14,327 bases of DNA, taken from NCBI GenBank assembly GCA_031278315.1, contig JAITKS010000114.1, forward strand, positions 1 through 14,327. The letters are read 5' to 3'. A program made the position numbers and the translations under genes. The notes below the pieces were generated by a model. The model saw only the letters and a program-made list of their open reading frames with translations, did no database searches and was not told the DNA's origin. Each line of letters opens with the position of its first letter. Positions within the stretch are counted from its first letter, which is position 1. This DNA is from Planctomycetaceae bacterium. GTDB lineage: Bacteria > Planctomycetota > Planctomycetia > Pirellulales > Thermoguttaceae. This document shows, piece by piece, positions 7,209-14,327 of this stretch.

Positions 7209-8514
7209 ATAAATTAACTACTAATGTTTTGAATGTTGGTGTTAAATCGTTTAGATCAGTTTCTATTTTTACAGTTGCTTCTATTTTTTCATTTATTGGT
7301 TTGCTTTCACCATTTTCAGGATTATTGTATCTTAACGATAAAACATGAATTTGTTTTGCAGGTGAATTAGTATTTATCTCTGTTACAAGTTGAACAGCTG
7401 GATCGCCGCAACTGAAATTTTTTATTTTAAACGGCTTTGTCCCTTTCAATAAAACAGATTTTACAGGTGAAGTCTCTCCCGATTTAAGATAACCAAAAAA
7501 AACAATTTCAGGAGCAACCGAAATAGTTATCCCCACTCTGCCGCTTACAACTATTGGTAACTCCCGCTGACTCTTTGTCTCATTGGTAATTAACTCAATC
7601 CGTTCTGTAAACTCGCCGTCAGGCATCCCTGATTTAACAGTCGTTTTTATATTCACAATAGTTTGGTTCATGTAAATCTGCGTTGACTCTATCACCGGCA
7701 CAATATTATTATTGCTGCTCTTAATATCAACTATTCGCCATCCCTTATTTCTACCCTGATAATTAACAGTCAAATTTCGTGTTTTATCCATTCCTGAATT
7801 TATTGTCTCAAACCGTAATTCAGTCGGCTTAAATGATATGTCCGGCCGAATTTGTCCATACGTATTCAACTGAATTTCCGCAGTCAAAGGCTTGTCGATA
7901 AAAACCGTTATCGTTGCGTTTTTTTGTCCAACTGTATTATCAACAGAACGAAGCCGAGCTACAACTGCCGCTTTATCATAAGTTTGAATTGTATCCTTGC
8001 CGTCCGGCAAAAACACAGACGTACATGCACAACTCGACGAAACACCGGAAATATGAAGCTCATCTTGAAATGGATTAGTTAAAATAAATTTGTGATCAGA
8101 AAACATCCCCAACGGAATAGACTTAAAATCAAATTGACGATCCGATTGCTGAATAATAAGCTCTGTCAAATTCTCCAAATGTTCGACAGATTTGTTTGTG
8201 TCAATTGTCTGTAATATCTCACTCTCTGTCTTCGACGAATTTATTTCACTAGGTAAAGATGAATCTGATGAAACTACAATCGAATCTTTCGACCGATTCG
8301 GCCGATTTAACTCATTGCTGTCTTGAGCTAATAATTTTGAATCTACACAAATAATTGCATAAAGTAGAATCAATACAAAGATCATTTTAAGAATTGCGCC
8401 GGTACAAATACGTAAAAATCTGCTTTCGGATAAATAAGCAGACAGCTCTAAAAGAAAATTCAAATGAAAACAATGTACAATTTCTGTAAGAAGAAAATTA
8501 ATTTTTACTCGCAT
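7207..8514 (-). CDS. Membrane-anchored or exported DUF1573 protein
   Basis: This is a 435-aa reading frame from 8514. A strong hydrophobic segment (about 44-58, MIFVLILLYAIICV) followed by KLLAQDSNE looks like a signal peptide, so an in-frame ATG at 8385 (giving 392 aa) is an alternative start. Neither start has a well-placed Shine-Dalgarno sequence. Residues about 120-220 hold the DUF1573 pattern: a DFKSIPLGMFSDHKFILTN strand region and SSSCACT with Cys162 and Cys164. Further Ig-like repeats (about 225-435) resemble the same fold (ISVAPEIVFFGYLKSGE). DUF1573 domains are common in secreted planctomycete and Bacteroidetes proteins and relate to ASH/MSP-like Ig folds; the molecular role is unknown. 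The gene converges on the YfhO-like gene, and its stop codon lies in a tandem repeat. Confidence 0.75.
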   Translation of the reverse strand: MRVKINFLLTEIVHCFHLNFLLELSAYLSESRFLRICTGAILKMIFVLILLYAIICVDSKLLAQDSNELNRPNRSKDSIVVSSDSSLPSEINSSKTESEILQTIDTNKSVEHLENLTELIIQQSDRQFDFKSIPLGMFSDHKFILTNPFQDELHISGVSSSCACTSVFLPDGKDTIQTYDKAAVVARLRSVDNTVGQKNATITVFIDKPLTAEIQLNTYGQIRPDISFKPTELRFETINSGMDKTRNLTVNYQGRNKGWRIVDIKSSNNNIVPVIESTQIYMNQTIVNIKTTVKSGMPDGEFTERIELITNETKSQRELPIVVSGRVGITISVAPEIVFFGYLKSGETSPVKSVLLKGTKPFKIKNFSCGDPAVQLVTEINTNSPAKQIHVLSLRYNNPENGESKPINEKIEATVKIETDLNDLTPTFKTLVVNL

Positions 8515-8627
8515 AATAAATTTATATTTTCCTAATTTATCTTGCCGACCAATCGGCTAGATATATTAGAGGAAGTTCTAATATTTCCGAAATATTTCCG
8601 GTTTTATTTCTTTGGATAAAGCTTTTA

Positions 8628-8870
8628 AAGATTCGGTAATATATCAGTGTAATAATTTATTGTTATCGGTAACGCGATCATCTCGACCGCATCTTTAGGT
8701 GTTTTTTTGACAGGATTACAGGATTTTTAAATGATAAATTAAAAGAATCAAAACTTGAAACCATCAATTAGTTGTTAGTGATTTGAACTTACTAAACTAC
8801 TATCCTGTAAATCCTGCAATCCTGTTTATCCTGTCAAAAAAAATATTCCGCTGATATATTACAAGATTCG
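8628..8870. mobile_element. MITE-like element with 12-bp terminal inverted repeats and 8-bp target duplication
   Basis: The element spans 8636-8862 (227 bp). Its ends GTAATATATCAG (8636-8647) and CTGATATATTAC (8851-8862) are perfect inverted repeats, and similarity continues imperfectly for about 15 more bases. The 8-mer AAGATTCG flanks it directly on both sides (8628-8635 and 8863-8870), as expected of a target-site duplication. Inside is a second inverted repeat: TTTTTTTGACAGGATTACAG from 8702 and its complement at 8802-8843, made of CAGGAT units (two left, four right). It has no coding capacity, so it would depend on a transposase encoded elsewhere. Confidence 0.75.
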
Positions 8871-9321
8871 TTTTATTGAAAAATTTCACGGCTATATTTA
8901 AAAATCCTAATGTCTTTTCAAAACAAAATTCATGCCGGTATGTGAATTGGTATCATTAATTCCAATAGACAATAATTTTACTCGTATCTATTTTACTCAT
9001 ATTATTCGTAACTGGATTGTATAATATACGCTGCTATAATTTTGTCAAGCCGAGATAAAAAACTTGGTAACGATTCAGTAATTGACCTCGAAAAGACAAT
9101 ACCTAAATTGTTATTTCAAAAATTAAATTATCGGATAATTTATCTGTGAAATATTTGTTTTTAGAATTTTGTCATAATTTTGTTTTTGTTTGTTTTTATT
9201 TGTTTTCGCCCCTTATTGTCAAAATGCGATAAGCGGTAATAATACTGTCTCAAAATTATAAGTCAGCAAGATGTAATTTATCAGTAGTAACAACAGAATT
9301 TTAGAGAGCAGAAAAGAATAA

Positions 9322-9358
9322 ATCAGTTTGAGATTATTTTTTATAATCAATTACTGAT
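9322..9358 (+). promoter_or_regulatory. Imperfect hairpin upstream of ffh
   Basis: ATCAGT (9322-9327) pairs with ACTGAT (9353-9358) and GATTAT (9332-9337) pairs with ATAATC (9343-9348), with a 4x4 internal loop and a T5 apical loop. It ends 70 bases before the ffh start. It could be a leader structure or a palindromic protein site; AT-richness makes a chance origin possible. Confidence 0.3.
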
Positions 9359-9428
9359 ATTTAATTTACTGTATCTTTTTTTAGATTACTAGTTTTTAAT
9401 TTTCCAATTATTAACCCGAACACATATT

Positions 9429-10913
9429 ATGTTTGAATACATTCAGGATAGTTTACGCGACGCAATTAAGACCCTATGCGGTACAGGCCGTTTAACAGAG
9501 TCTAATATGCGGGCAGGTTTAGAACAGGTTCGTAAATCTTTGCTTGATGCGGATGTTAGTCTTCCAGTAGTTAAAGATTTTATTGCCAACATTTCTGAAA
9601 AAGCGTTGGGAATAAGCGTAAAACAATATCTCGATCCGACCAAACAGTTGATCAAAATAGTTCAAGACGAATTGATCGCACTGATGGGACCAGTTGATCA
9701 CTCATTGCATTTGAAAAAACCGCTTTCAATTCTGATGTTATGCGGTTTACAAGGTTCCGGCAAAACTACGACTTGCGGTAAATTCGGGAGATTACTTCTT
9801 AAACGTAATCAAAAACCAATGTTAGTTGCGGCAGATTTACAACGTCCCGCTGCTATCGATCAACTTGAAATTTTAGGCAAATCAGTTGGTATTCCTGTTT
9901 ACGTAGATCGTGAAACTAAAGACCCCGTTCAAGTTTGTAAAGACGCTGTAAAAAAAGCAACCGAAACCGGAATAGATGTTTTGATTCTCGACACGGCTGG
10001 TCGATTACATATCGACGACGAATTGATGCAACAGCTCGAAACAATTGATCGGCAGCTGCAGCCGGATCAAGTATTTTTTGTCGTTGATGCAATGACAGGT
10101 CAGGATGCAGTAAACAGTGCGAAAGCATTCAACGACGCATTGGAACTCGACGGCGTTATATTGACTAAACTCGATGGAGATACAAGAGGCGGTGCTGCGT
10201 TATCGGTCAAATATGTTACTGGTGTGCCGATAAAATTTATCGGAACGGGTGAAATAATTGAATCGCTTGAAGAGTTTCATCCGGATCGAATGGCGGGGCG
10301 AATTCTTGGTATGGGCGACATGCTGTCGCTTATTGAGCAGGCAGCAGAAAAATTCGACAACGCCGAAATGTTGAAAAATCAAGAACGATTACGAAAGGGA
10401 ATGTTCACGTTAGATGATTTTCGTTCTCAGTTAAATCAAGTTAATCGTTTAGGATCATTTTCGAATATACTAAAATACATACCAGGAGCGGGTGATCTCA
10501 GTAAAATGCTGAATAATATCGATTCGAATGCGGACAATCAATTTAAGAATGTCGGCGGAATTATCGATTCAATGACAAAAGAAGAAAGAGATAATCCTGT
10601 AATTATCGACTCAAGCAGACGACGAAGAATCGCAAGAGGCGCAGGTGTTGATCAAGGACAAATAAGTAATTTGATCAAAATGTTTCTGCCGATGGCAGAA
10701 GCAATGAAAAATATGTCTCAATTCAGCGTAAAAAAACAAATGCAGACAATGCAAAATCTAGTAAATTCTGTAGCTCAAAATCCAACTAGTCCGATAAGCG
10801 TTGCAAAAGTAGGAACCGGAAAAAGATTAACAGCAGACGAAAAACGAAACGCCAAAAAACAACGCGAAAAAGAAAAGAAAAAACGCGAAAAAGAAAAAAG
10901 AAAAAAAAGATAA
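9429..10913 (+). CDS. ffh: Signal recognition particle protein Ffh (SRP54)
   Basis: This 494-aa GTPase binds the 4.5S RNA and signal sequences of nascent membrane proteins and delivers ribosomes to FtsY at the membrane. The N domain begins MFEYIQDSLRDAIKTL. The G domain has the P-loop GLQGSGKTTT (106-115), DTAGRL (188-193) and TKLDGDTRGG (from 246). The M domain starts near 295 and includes the RNA-binding helix SSRRRRIARGAG (from 395), where many Ffh proteins have GSG, followed by Met-rich helices (LIKMFLPMAEAMKNMSQF). The last 30 or so residues are an unusually long Lys/Arg/Glu tail (KKQREKEKKKREKEKRKKR). The ATG at 9429 gives the family-typical N-terminus but has no clear Shine-Dalgarno sequence. 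It is transcribed alone, with a hairpin 140 bases downstream. Confidence 0.97.
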   Translation: MFEYIQDSLRDAIKTLCGTGRLTESNMRAGLEQVRKSLLDADVSLPVVKDFIANISEKALGISVKQYLDPTKQLIKIVQDELIALMGPVDHSLHLKKPLSILMLCGLQGSGKTTTCGKFGRLLLKRNQKPMLVAADLQRPAAIDQLEILGKSVGIPVYVDRETKDPVQVCKDAVKKATETGIDVLILDTAGRLHIDDELMQQLETIDRQLQPDQVFFVVDAMTGQDAVNSAKAFNDALELDGVILTKLDGDTRGGAALSVKYVTGVPIKFIGTGEIIESLEEFHPDRMAGRILGMGDMLSLIEQAAEKFDNAEMLKNQERLRKGMFTLDDFRSQLNQVNRLGSFSNILKYIPGAGDLSKMLNNIDSNADNQFKNVGGIIDSMTKEERDNPVIIDSSRRRRIARGAGVDQGQISNLIKMFLPMAEAMKNMSQFSVKKQMQTMQNLVNSVAQNPTSPISVAKVGTGKRLTADEKRNAKKQREKEKKKREKEKRKKR

Positions 10914-11217
10914 CAACGTTTCTCAAAAAATTCAAAAGAGTCTTTCTAATAATTGTTTTGTCATTAACTGCAAAATCATATTTGTCCGCAGGGAATATTT
11001 TTTGTAATTTAGCAGTAAAATTTCGTAAAGGTTTCAAGTTATTTTTTTATCAACCTCATCACCTCATTAACAAATTATTTTTCGACAATGAGGTAATGAG
11101 GTTTTGTTTTTTTGAGAGATTTTTGATGAATCATCTTGTTAAGAAAATTAGGTGAAAATGAAGTTGATTTTAAAATTCGTATTATATTTAAAATTAAATT
11201 GAACGAAAGGTAATAAA
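10914..11217. other. Intergenic region after ffh
   Basis: This roughly 300-base space has no supported gene. It contains the hairpin/terminator at 11052-11113 and, before the next gene, an AT-rich stretch with TATTAT near 11180 that may hold the promoter for the FAD-[2Fe-2S] gene. That gene has a clear ribosome binding site, GAAAGG, ending about 8 bases before its ATG. Confidence 0.5.
11052..11113 (+). terminator. Hairpin with T-tract after ffh
   Basis: AACCTCATCACCTCATT (11052-11068) and AATGAGGTAATGAGGTT (11087-11103) pair at 16 of 17 positions around an 18-nt loop. The 3' arm runs into TTTTGTTTTTTTG on the plus strand, as in an intrinsic terminator. Each arm consists of two 8-bp units (ACCTCATC/ACCTCATT), so it may have begun as one of the dispersed microrepeat hairpins and now serve as a terminator. 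Confidence 0.6.
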
Positions 11218-12057
11218 ATGTTTAAGATAATAAGTAATAAGGAGCTTGCTCCTAATATATTTGAGATGGTAGTAGAACATAAACGTTTATCATTGAAGGC
11301 TCGTGCGGGTCATTTTGTAATAGTGATGCCGGATGAGAGCGGCGAGCGGATACCGCTCACGATAGCTGATTTCGACAGACAAGCCGGAACGATAACTCTT
11401 GTAATAATGGCGATTGGTACATCGACGATGAAATTAGTGTCGTTGAAATCCGGTTCAAGTTTATATGCTCTTATTGGACCTCTCGGAGTTGAAAGCGAGA
11501 TAGAAAATTACGGCACAGTAATAATGGCAGCAGGCGGAGTCGGCACGGCACCTGTTTTTCCTATCGCACGGGAATTACACGAAAAAGGTAATCGTGTTAT
11601 ATCGATACAAGGCGCACGAACCAAAGAATTATTATTCTGGACAGATAAATTAGCCGCCGTAAGTGATTCTCACATAATCACAACAGACGACGGCAGCGAA
11701 GGACGAAAAGGATTAGTTACGGAACCTCTAAAAGAATTATTAGAAAAAGAGAAAGACAAAATAGGCTGCGTGTATATGATAGGACCGGCAGTAATGATGA
11801 AATTTTGTTCGCAGGTTGTTATTCCTTATGGTGTGAAGTCTGTGGCAAGTTTGAACAGCATAATGATAGACGGAACAGGCATGTGCGGCGGCTGCCGTGT
11901 AAAAGTCGGCAAAGAAACAAAATTTACATGTGTTGACGGACCTGAATTTGATGCGTCTCAAATAGATTGGGACATTCTGCTTTCAAGACAGAAAATGTAT
12001 TGCAACGAAGAAAAATGTTCGTTAAATAAATACAAAAATACGCACGGAACTTTGTAA
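11218..12057 (+). CDS. FAD/NAD-binding, [2Fe-2S] oxidoreductase subunit (NfnA/SudB, PyrK-like)
   Basis: This 279-aa protein belongs to the ferredoxin-NADP reductase-like group that includes the small subunit of NADH-dependent ferredoxin:NADP oxidoreductase (NfnA), sulfide dehydrogenase SudB and PyrK. RIPLTIAD (about 41-48) is the flavin-binding loop and MAAGGVGTAPVFPIARELHEKG (from about 103) the nucleotide-binding site. The cluster site is DGTGMCGGCRV (Cys223, Cys226) plus Cys238 in FTCVDGPEFD, with Asp218 a candidate fourth ligand as in NfnA. The start is supported by GAAAGG. The large partner (NfnB/SudA, GltD-like) usually encoded next to it is absent; hydrate epimerase follows after 18 bases. 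NfnA is favoured over PyrK because of the DGTGMCGGC and VDGPEFD motifs and the lack of pyrD. Confidence 0.85.
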   Translation: MFKIISNKELAPNIFEMVVEHKRLSLKARAGHFVIVMPDESGERIPLTIADFDRQAGTITLVIMAIGTSTMKLVSLKSGSSLYALIGPLGVESEIENYGTVIMAAGGVGTAPVFPIARELHEKGNRVISIQGARTKELLFWTDKLAAVSDSHIITTDDGSEGRKGLVTEPLKELLEKEKDKIGCVYMIGPAVMMKFCSQVVIPYGVKSVASLNSIMIDGTGMCGGCRVKVGKETKFTCVDGPEFDASQIDWDILLSRQKMYCNEEKCSLNKYKNTHGTL

Positions 12058-12075
12058 AAAATTTCACATAAAATT

Positions 12076-12738
12076 ATGATTTATTTAACTTGTCAAGAAT
12101 CTCGTGATATTGATCGTAAAGCGATTGAACGATTTGGAATTTCCGGTTTAGTTCTTATGGAAAATGCGGGGCGAGGGGCGGTCGATACGATGCAACGTCT
12201 TGAAATTGTGAGACCGAATTGTCCGATTGCAATAGTTTGCGGCAACGGCAATAATGGCGGCGACGGTTTGGTAATTGCTAGACATCTAAAGATTCGCGGT
12301 ATGAAACCAACAGTTTTTTTGCCGGCAGGTTCAACAAAATTAACTGCTGACGCTGAATCGAATTTTAATATTTTGCAGCATTGTAATATTTCTATTCAGG
12401 AGCGGAATTTTCTTATTTCGGATTGTGATCAATTTGGAGTTGTAATTGATGCGATGTTAGGAACAGGGGCGAAAGGTTCGCCGCGGGATAATTTTGCGGA
12501 AGTGATTCGGTCAATTAACAAGATAAGAAATAAAATCGGTGTAAAGGTGATAGCAATTGACATTCCAAGCGGTTTGGATGCTGACACCGGCGAACCTAAT
12601 GATCCAACGATTTATGCCGATTATACTTTAACGTTTTATGCTTCTAAAGTTGGTTTTAAGAACCCGATTGCATCAAAATATCTTGGAACGGTATTAGTTC
12701 ATGACATCGGCATAGATTTTGAAAAATTCGCTGAATAG
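12076..12738 (+). CDS. nnrE: NAD(P)H-hydrate epimerase (YjeF N-terminal domain)
   Basis: This enzyme interconverts the R and S forms of NADHX and NADPHX, damaged hydrated cofactors, so that the dehydratase can repair them. The 220-aa protein has all the hallmarks: MENAG (28-32), GNGNNGGDG (56-64), DAMLGTG (125-131) and DIPSGLD (162-168). It is the single-domain form; the C-terminal dehydratase (NnrD) often fused in bacteria is missing and is not elsewhere in the window. It follows the FAD-[2Fe-2S] gene by 18 bases on the same strand, so the two are probably co-transcribed, linking NAD(P)H redox chemistry with cofactor repair. No Shine-Dalgarno sequence is visible before its ATG. Confidence 0.93.
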   Translation: MIYLTCQESRDIDRKAIERFGISGLVLMENAGRGAVDTMQRLEIVRPNCPIAIVCGNGNNGGDGLVIARHLKIRGMKPTVFLPAGSTKLTADAESNFNILQHCNISIQERNFLISDCDQFGVVIDAMLGTGAKGSPRDNFAEVIRSINKIRNKIGVKVIAIDIPSGLDADTGEPNDPTIYADYTLTFYASKVGFKNPIASKYLGTVLVHDIGIDFEKFAE

Positions 12739-12790
12739 CGATACTTTTCACCTCGTAAAATTTCGTGTAATCTTTCAGTAGAATTTGTAA

Positions 12791-13087
12791 TATACTCATT
12801 ACACTTTAAATTTCGGTTTTTGTTTTAACCTAAACTCGCCCTGAAAGGGCAATCAGCATTAGCGTAGGGCAACGCCCTATGGAAAAAAATATAACACACA
12901 AAAGCCCTGTAAGGGCGACAGCAAAAAAATTATTTATGATCTTTAGGCTTGCGCCCTTTCAGGGCGAATTCATAGACAATTTTTTGACTCAAAAACAAGT
13001 TGTAATTAATAAAAAATATTTCAACGTTTATTGACAATATTTTAAATTAAAAAAATAAAAAACGAATTTTAAAGTGTAATTGGTATA
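12791..13087. mobile_element. MITE-like element, probably mobilised by an IS630-type transposase
   Basis: The left end TATACTCATTACACTTTAAA (from 12791) and the reverse complement of the right end (to 13087) agree at 18 of 20 positions, with a perfect 13-bp core ATTACACTTTAAA. TA occurs at both edges, consistent with TA target duplication. Inside are four GCCCT...AGGGC palindromes (12838-12850, 12866-12878, 12904-12916, 12953-12965), a repeat type dispersed in many large genomes. No coding capacity. The right end matches the region beside the IS630-type transposase (244-272) at 22 of 29 positions. Confidence 0.6.
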
Positions 13088-13169
13088 ACATGTTTAACTT
13101 TACACAATTGGGCAGCGTAAATTATAAAAAAACAAAATCAAACAACCAATACAGGGGAAGATTAAAAAA

Positions 13170-13226
13170 TTGTCTGAAACTTTACAAAAAATATTATATT
13201 GCGGTCACGTTAATTTTCGATTTTAG
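13170..13226 (+). CDS. Possible 18-codon leader ORF (weak)
   Basis: A TTG at 13170 preceded by AGGGGA at a suitable distance opens MSETLQKILYCGHVNFRF and ends at TAG (13224-13226), 46 bases before the methyltransferase. It is the only ribosome-binding-like sequence in this spacer. It matches no family I know and may be chance. Confidence 0.15.
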   Translation: MSETLQKILYCGHVNFRF

Positions 13227-13272
13227 CAGCAATTCATAGTACGATACGTATATATCAACTATAATTATCAAT

Positions 13273-14325
13273 ATGGATCATAATCTCCTTATACAATCAG
13301 ATAATATCAAGGCATTAAATTATCTTCTAACCAACAATGAGTTACAAGGTAAAATTGATTTGGTTTATATTGATCCCCCTTACGCAACAGGCGGAAATTT
13401 TACAATCACCAACGGTAGAGCAACAACTATAAGCAACTCAAAAAAAGGCGGCATCGCTTATACCGATACGTTAAAAGGTACGGATTTTATCGAATTTTTA
13501 CGAGAACGATTAATTTTGATTCATAAACTTTTGTCAGAACAAGGTTCAATTTATTTGCATATCGACTATAAAATTGGACATTACGTGAAAATCATGATGG
13601 ACGAAGTTTTCGGTATCGAAAATTTTAGAAACGATATTACACGTATAAAATGTAATCCGAAAAATTTCGATAGAATAGGTTACGGAAATATAAAAGATTT
13701 GATCTTGTTTTATTCTAAAACATCAAATCCTATTTGGAACGAACCGCGAAAAAAATATTCCGAAAAAGATTTAGAAACACTTTTTCCGAAAAAAAATAAA
13801 AATGGCCGCAGCTATACAACTGTACCGATTCACGCCCCCGGTGAAACAGAAAATGGTAAATCTTGTCAACCGTTTAAAGGTATTTTACCGCCAACCGGAA
13901 GACATTGGCGTACCAATGCCGAAACAATGGAACAATGGGATAAAGAAGGTTTGATAGAATGGTCATCAACAGGAAATCCGCGCAAAATTATTTATGCCGA
14001 TGAACGCAAAGGAATGCGCATACAAGATATTTGGGAATACAAAGACCCGCCATATCCGCAATATCCAACAGAAAAAAACGCCGATATGCTCGACTTGATA
14101 ATAAAAACTTCATCCAATGAAAACAGTATTGTAATGGATTGTTTTTGCGGATCAGGAACAACTTCCAAAGCTGCACAACTCAATGATCGTCAATGGATCG
14201 CCATTGATCAATCAGATATAGCAATAAAAACTACAAAAAATAAAATTGACAAAATCAAAAACAATTTGTTCCTGCCAAAAAGAAATTATAAATTCGTAAA
14301 CTTGGAAAATAAAATCATTCAGTAA
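13273..14325 (+). CDS. Site-specific DNA adenine methyltransferase, beta class
   Basis: This 350-aa enzyme transfers a methyl group from S-adenosylmethionine to the N6 of adenine in DNA. The catalytic motif IV DPPY (34-37) comes first and the AdoMet-binding motif I DCFCGSGTT (289-297) comes near the C-terminus, an order that defines the beta class, as in type III Mod subunits and many type II enzymes. YPTEKNADMLDLIIKTSS before motif I and GSIYLHIDYKIGHYVKIMMDEVFG after motif IV are typical. The middle part (about 125-260) is the likely target-recognition region; its specificity cannot be read. It ends with TAA at 14323-14325, so it is complete and short for a type III Mod. No restriction gene is visible; it could follow beyond the edge. 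There is no Shine-Dalgarno sequence before the ATG, and a TATAAT lies 7 bases upstream. Confidence 0.92.
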   Translation: MDHNLLIQSDNIKALNYLLTNNELQGKIDLVYIDPPYATGGNFTITNGRATTISNSKKGGIAYTDTLKGTDFIEFLRERLILIHKLLSEQGSIYLHIDYKIGHYVKIMMDEVFGIENFRNDITRIKCNPKNFDRIGYGNIKDLILFYSKTSNPIWNEPRKKYSEKDLETLFPKKNKNGRSYTTVPIHAPGETENGKSCQPFKGILPPTGRHWRTNAETMEQWDKEGLIEWSSTGNPRKIIYADERKGMRIQDIWEYKDPPYPQYPTEKNADMLDLIIKTSSNENSIVMDCFCGSGTTSKAAQLNDRQWIAIDQSDIAIKTTKNKIDKIKNNLFLPKRNYKFVNLENKIIQ

Positions 14326-14327
14326 AA

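Larger units (their letters stand above)
8515..9428. other. Divergent intergenic region with a MITE and the ffh leader
   Basis: No convincing gene is present in this 914-base, very AT-rich space. It holds the MITE-like element 8636-8862 with its target duplication, TATAAT-like boxes at 9020-9025 and 9035-9040 without a good -35, and an imperfect hairpin in the ffh leader (9322-9358). I looked for a signal recognition particle RNA (GGAAGC-type tetraloop with conserved internal loop) next to ffh and did not find one. Confidence 0.55.
12739..13272. other. Intergenic region with MITE-like element
   Basis: This 534-base space is mostly taken up by the element 12791-13087. From 13088 to 13272 there is AT-rich sequence with a possible 18-codon open frame (13170-13226) and a TATAAT (13260-13265) just before the methyltransferase ATG. 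Confidence 0.6.

Noticed and set aside
8871..9428. Signal recognition particle RNA gene beside ffh
   Set aside because: No conserved tetraloop or asymmetric internal-loop sequence was found on either strand by eye.
10786..11037. Phe-rich open frame on the minus strand opposite the end of ffh
   Set aside because: It is the complement of the Lys/Arg/Glu-rich tail codons of ffh; composition alone explains the open frame.
12076..12738. Fusion of hydrate epimerase with the dehydratase NnrD
   Set aside because: The frame stops after the epimerase domain, and the following spacer has no dehydratase motifs.
13273..14325. Full type III restriction-modification Mod subunit
   Set aside because: The protein is complete at 350 residues, shorter than typical Mod subunits, and no res gene is visible; only the beta-class adenine methyltransferase call is supported.

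Overview
The window is AT-rich bacterial chromosome with ten recognisable genes and unusually long intergenic spaces filled with repeats. The gene mix suggests a low-GC member of the Planctomycetota: a DUF1573 protein with an SSCACT motif, a secreted beta-propeller/di-haem cytochrome c peroxidase-like protein, a YfhO-type membrane protein and a GH43-type secreted propeller. This assignment is inference from family membership; there is no rRNA or other marker to confirm it.

Layout. At 1-272 is the edge of an IS630-family insertion sequence, with the N-terminus of its transposase and a candidate terminal repeat. Two minus-strand genes for exported proteins follow: a GH43-like propeller (283-1461) and a beta-propeller fused to a di-haem cytochrome module (1902-3821), separated by a candidate terminator. 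An 830-base divergent spacer (3822-4649) carries a tandem 13-bp repeat and two interleaved inverted repeats. A YfhO-like multi-spanning membrane protein (4650-7115, plus) converges on a DUF1573 protein (7207-8514, minus). The spacer 8515-9428 holds a 227-bp MITE-like element with perfect 12-bp ends and an 8-bp target duplication. Then come ffh (9429-10913), a terminator-like hairpin, a probable two-gene operon of an NfnA/SudB-type FAD-[2Fe-2S] subunit (11218-12057) and NAD(P)H-hydrate epimerase (12076-12738), a second MITE-like element (12791-13087) and a complete beta-class adenine DNA methyltransferase (13273-14325).

Functional themes are the cell envelope (four exported or membrane proteins on the left), protein targeting (ffh), and NAD(P)H chemistry and repair. 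The methyltransferase at the right edge could be solitary or half of a restriction-modification locus continuing outside the window. I do not see a complete new multi-gene system. The most unusual content is the repeat biology: the ends of the 12791-13087 element resemble the sequence next to the IS630-type transposase at the left edge, which suggests a transposase-MITE pairing. Several intergenic hairpins also share one architecture, with arms built of short tandem repeats. A second notable point is the GH43-like protein, in which two of the three expected catalytic carboxylates appear to be replaced.
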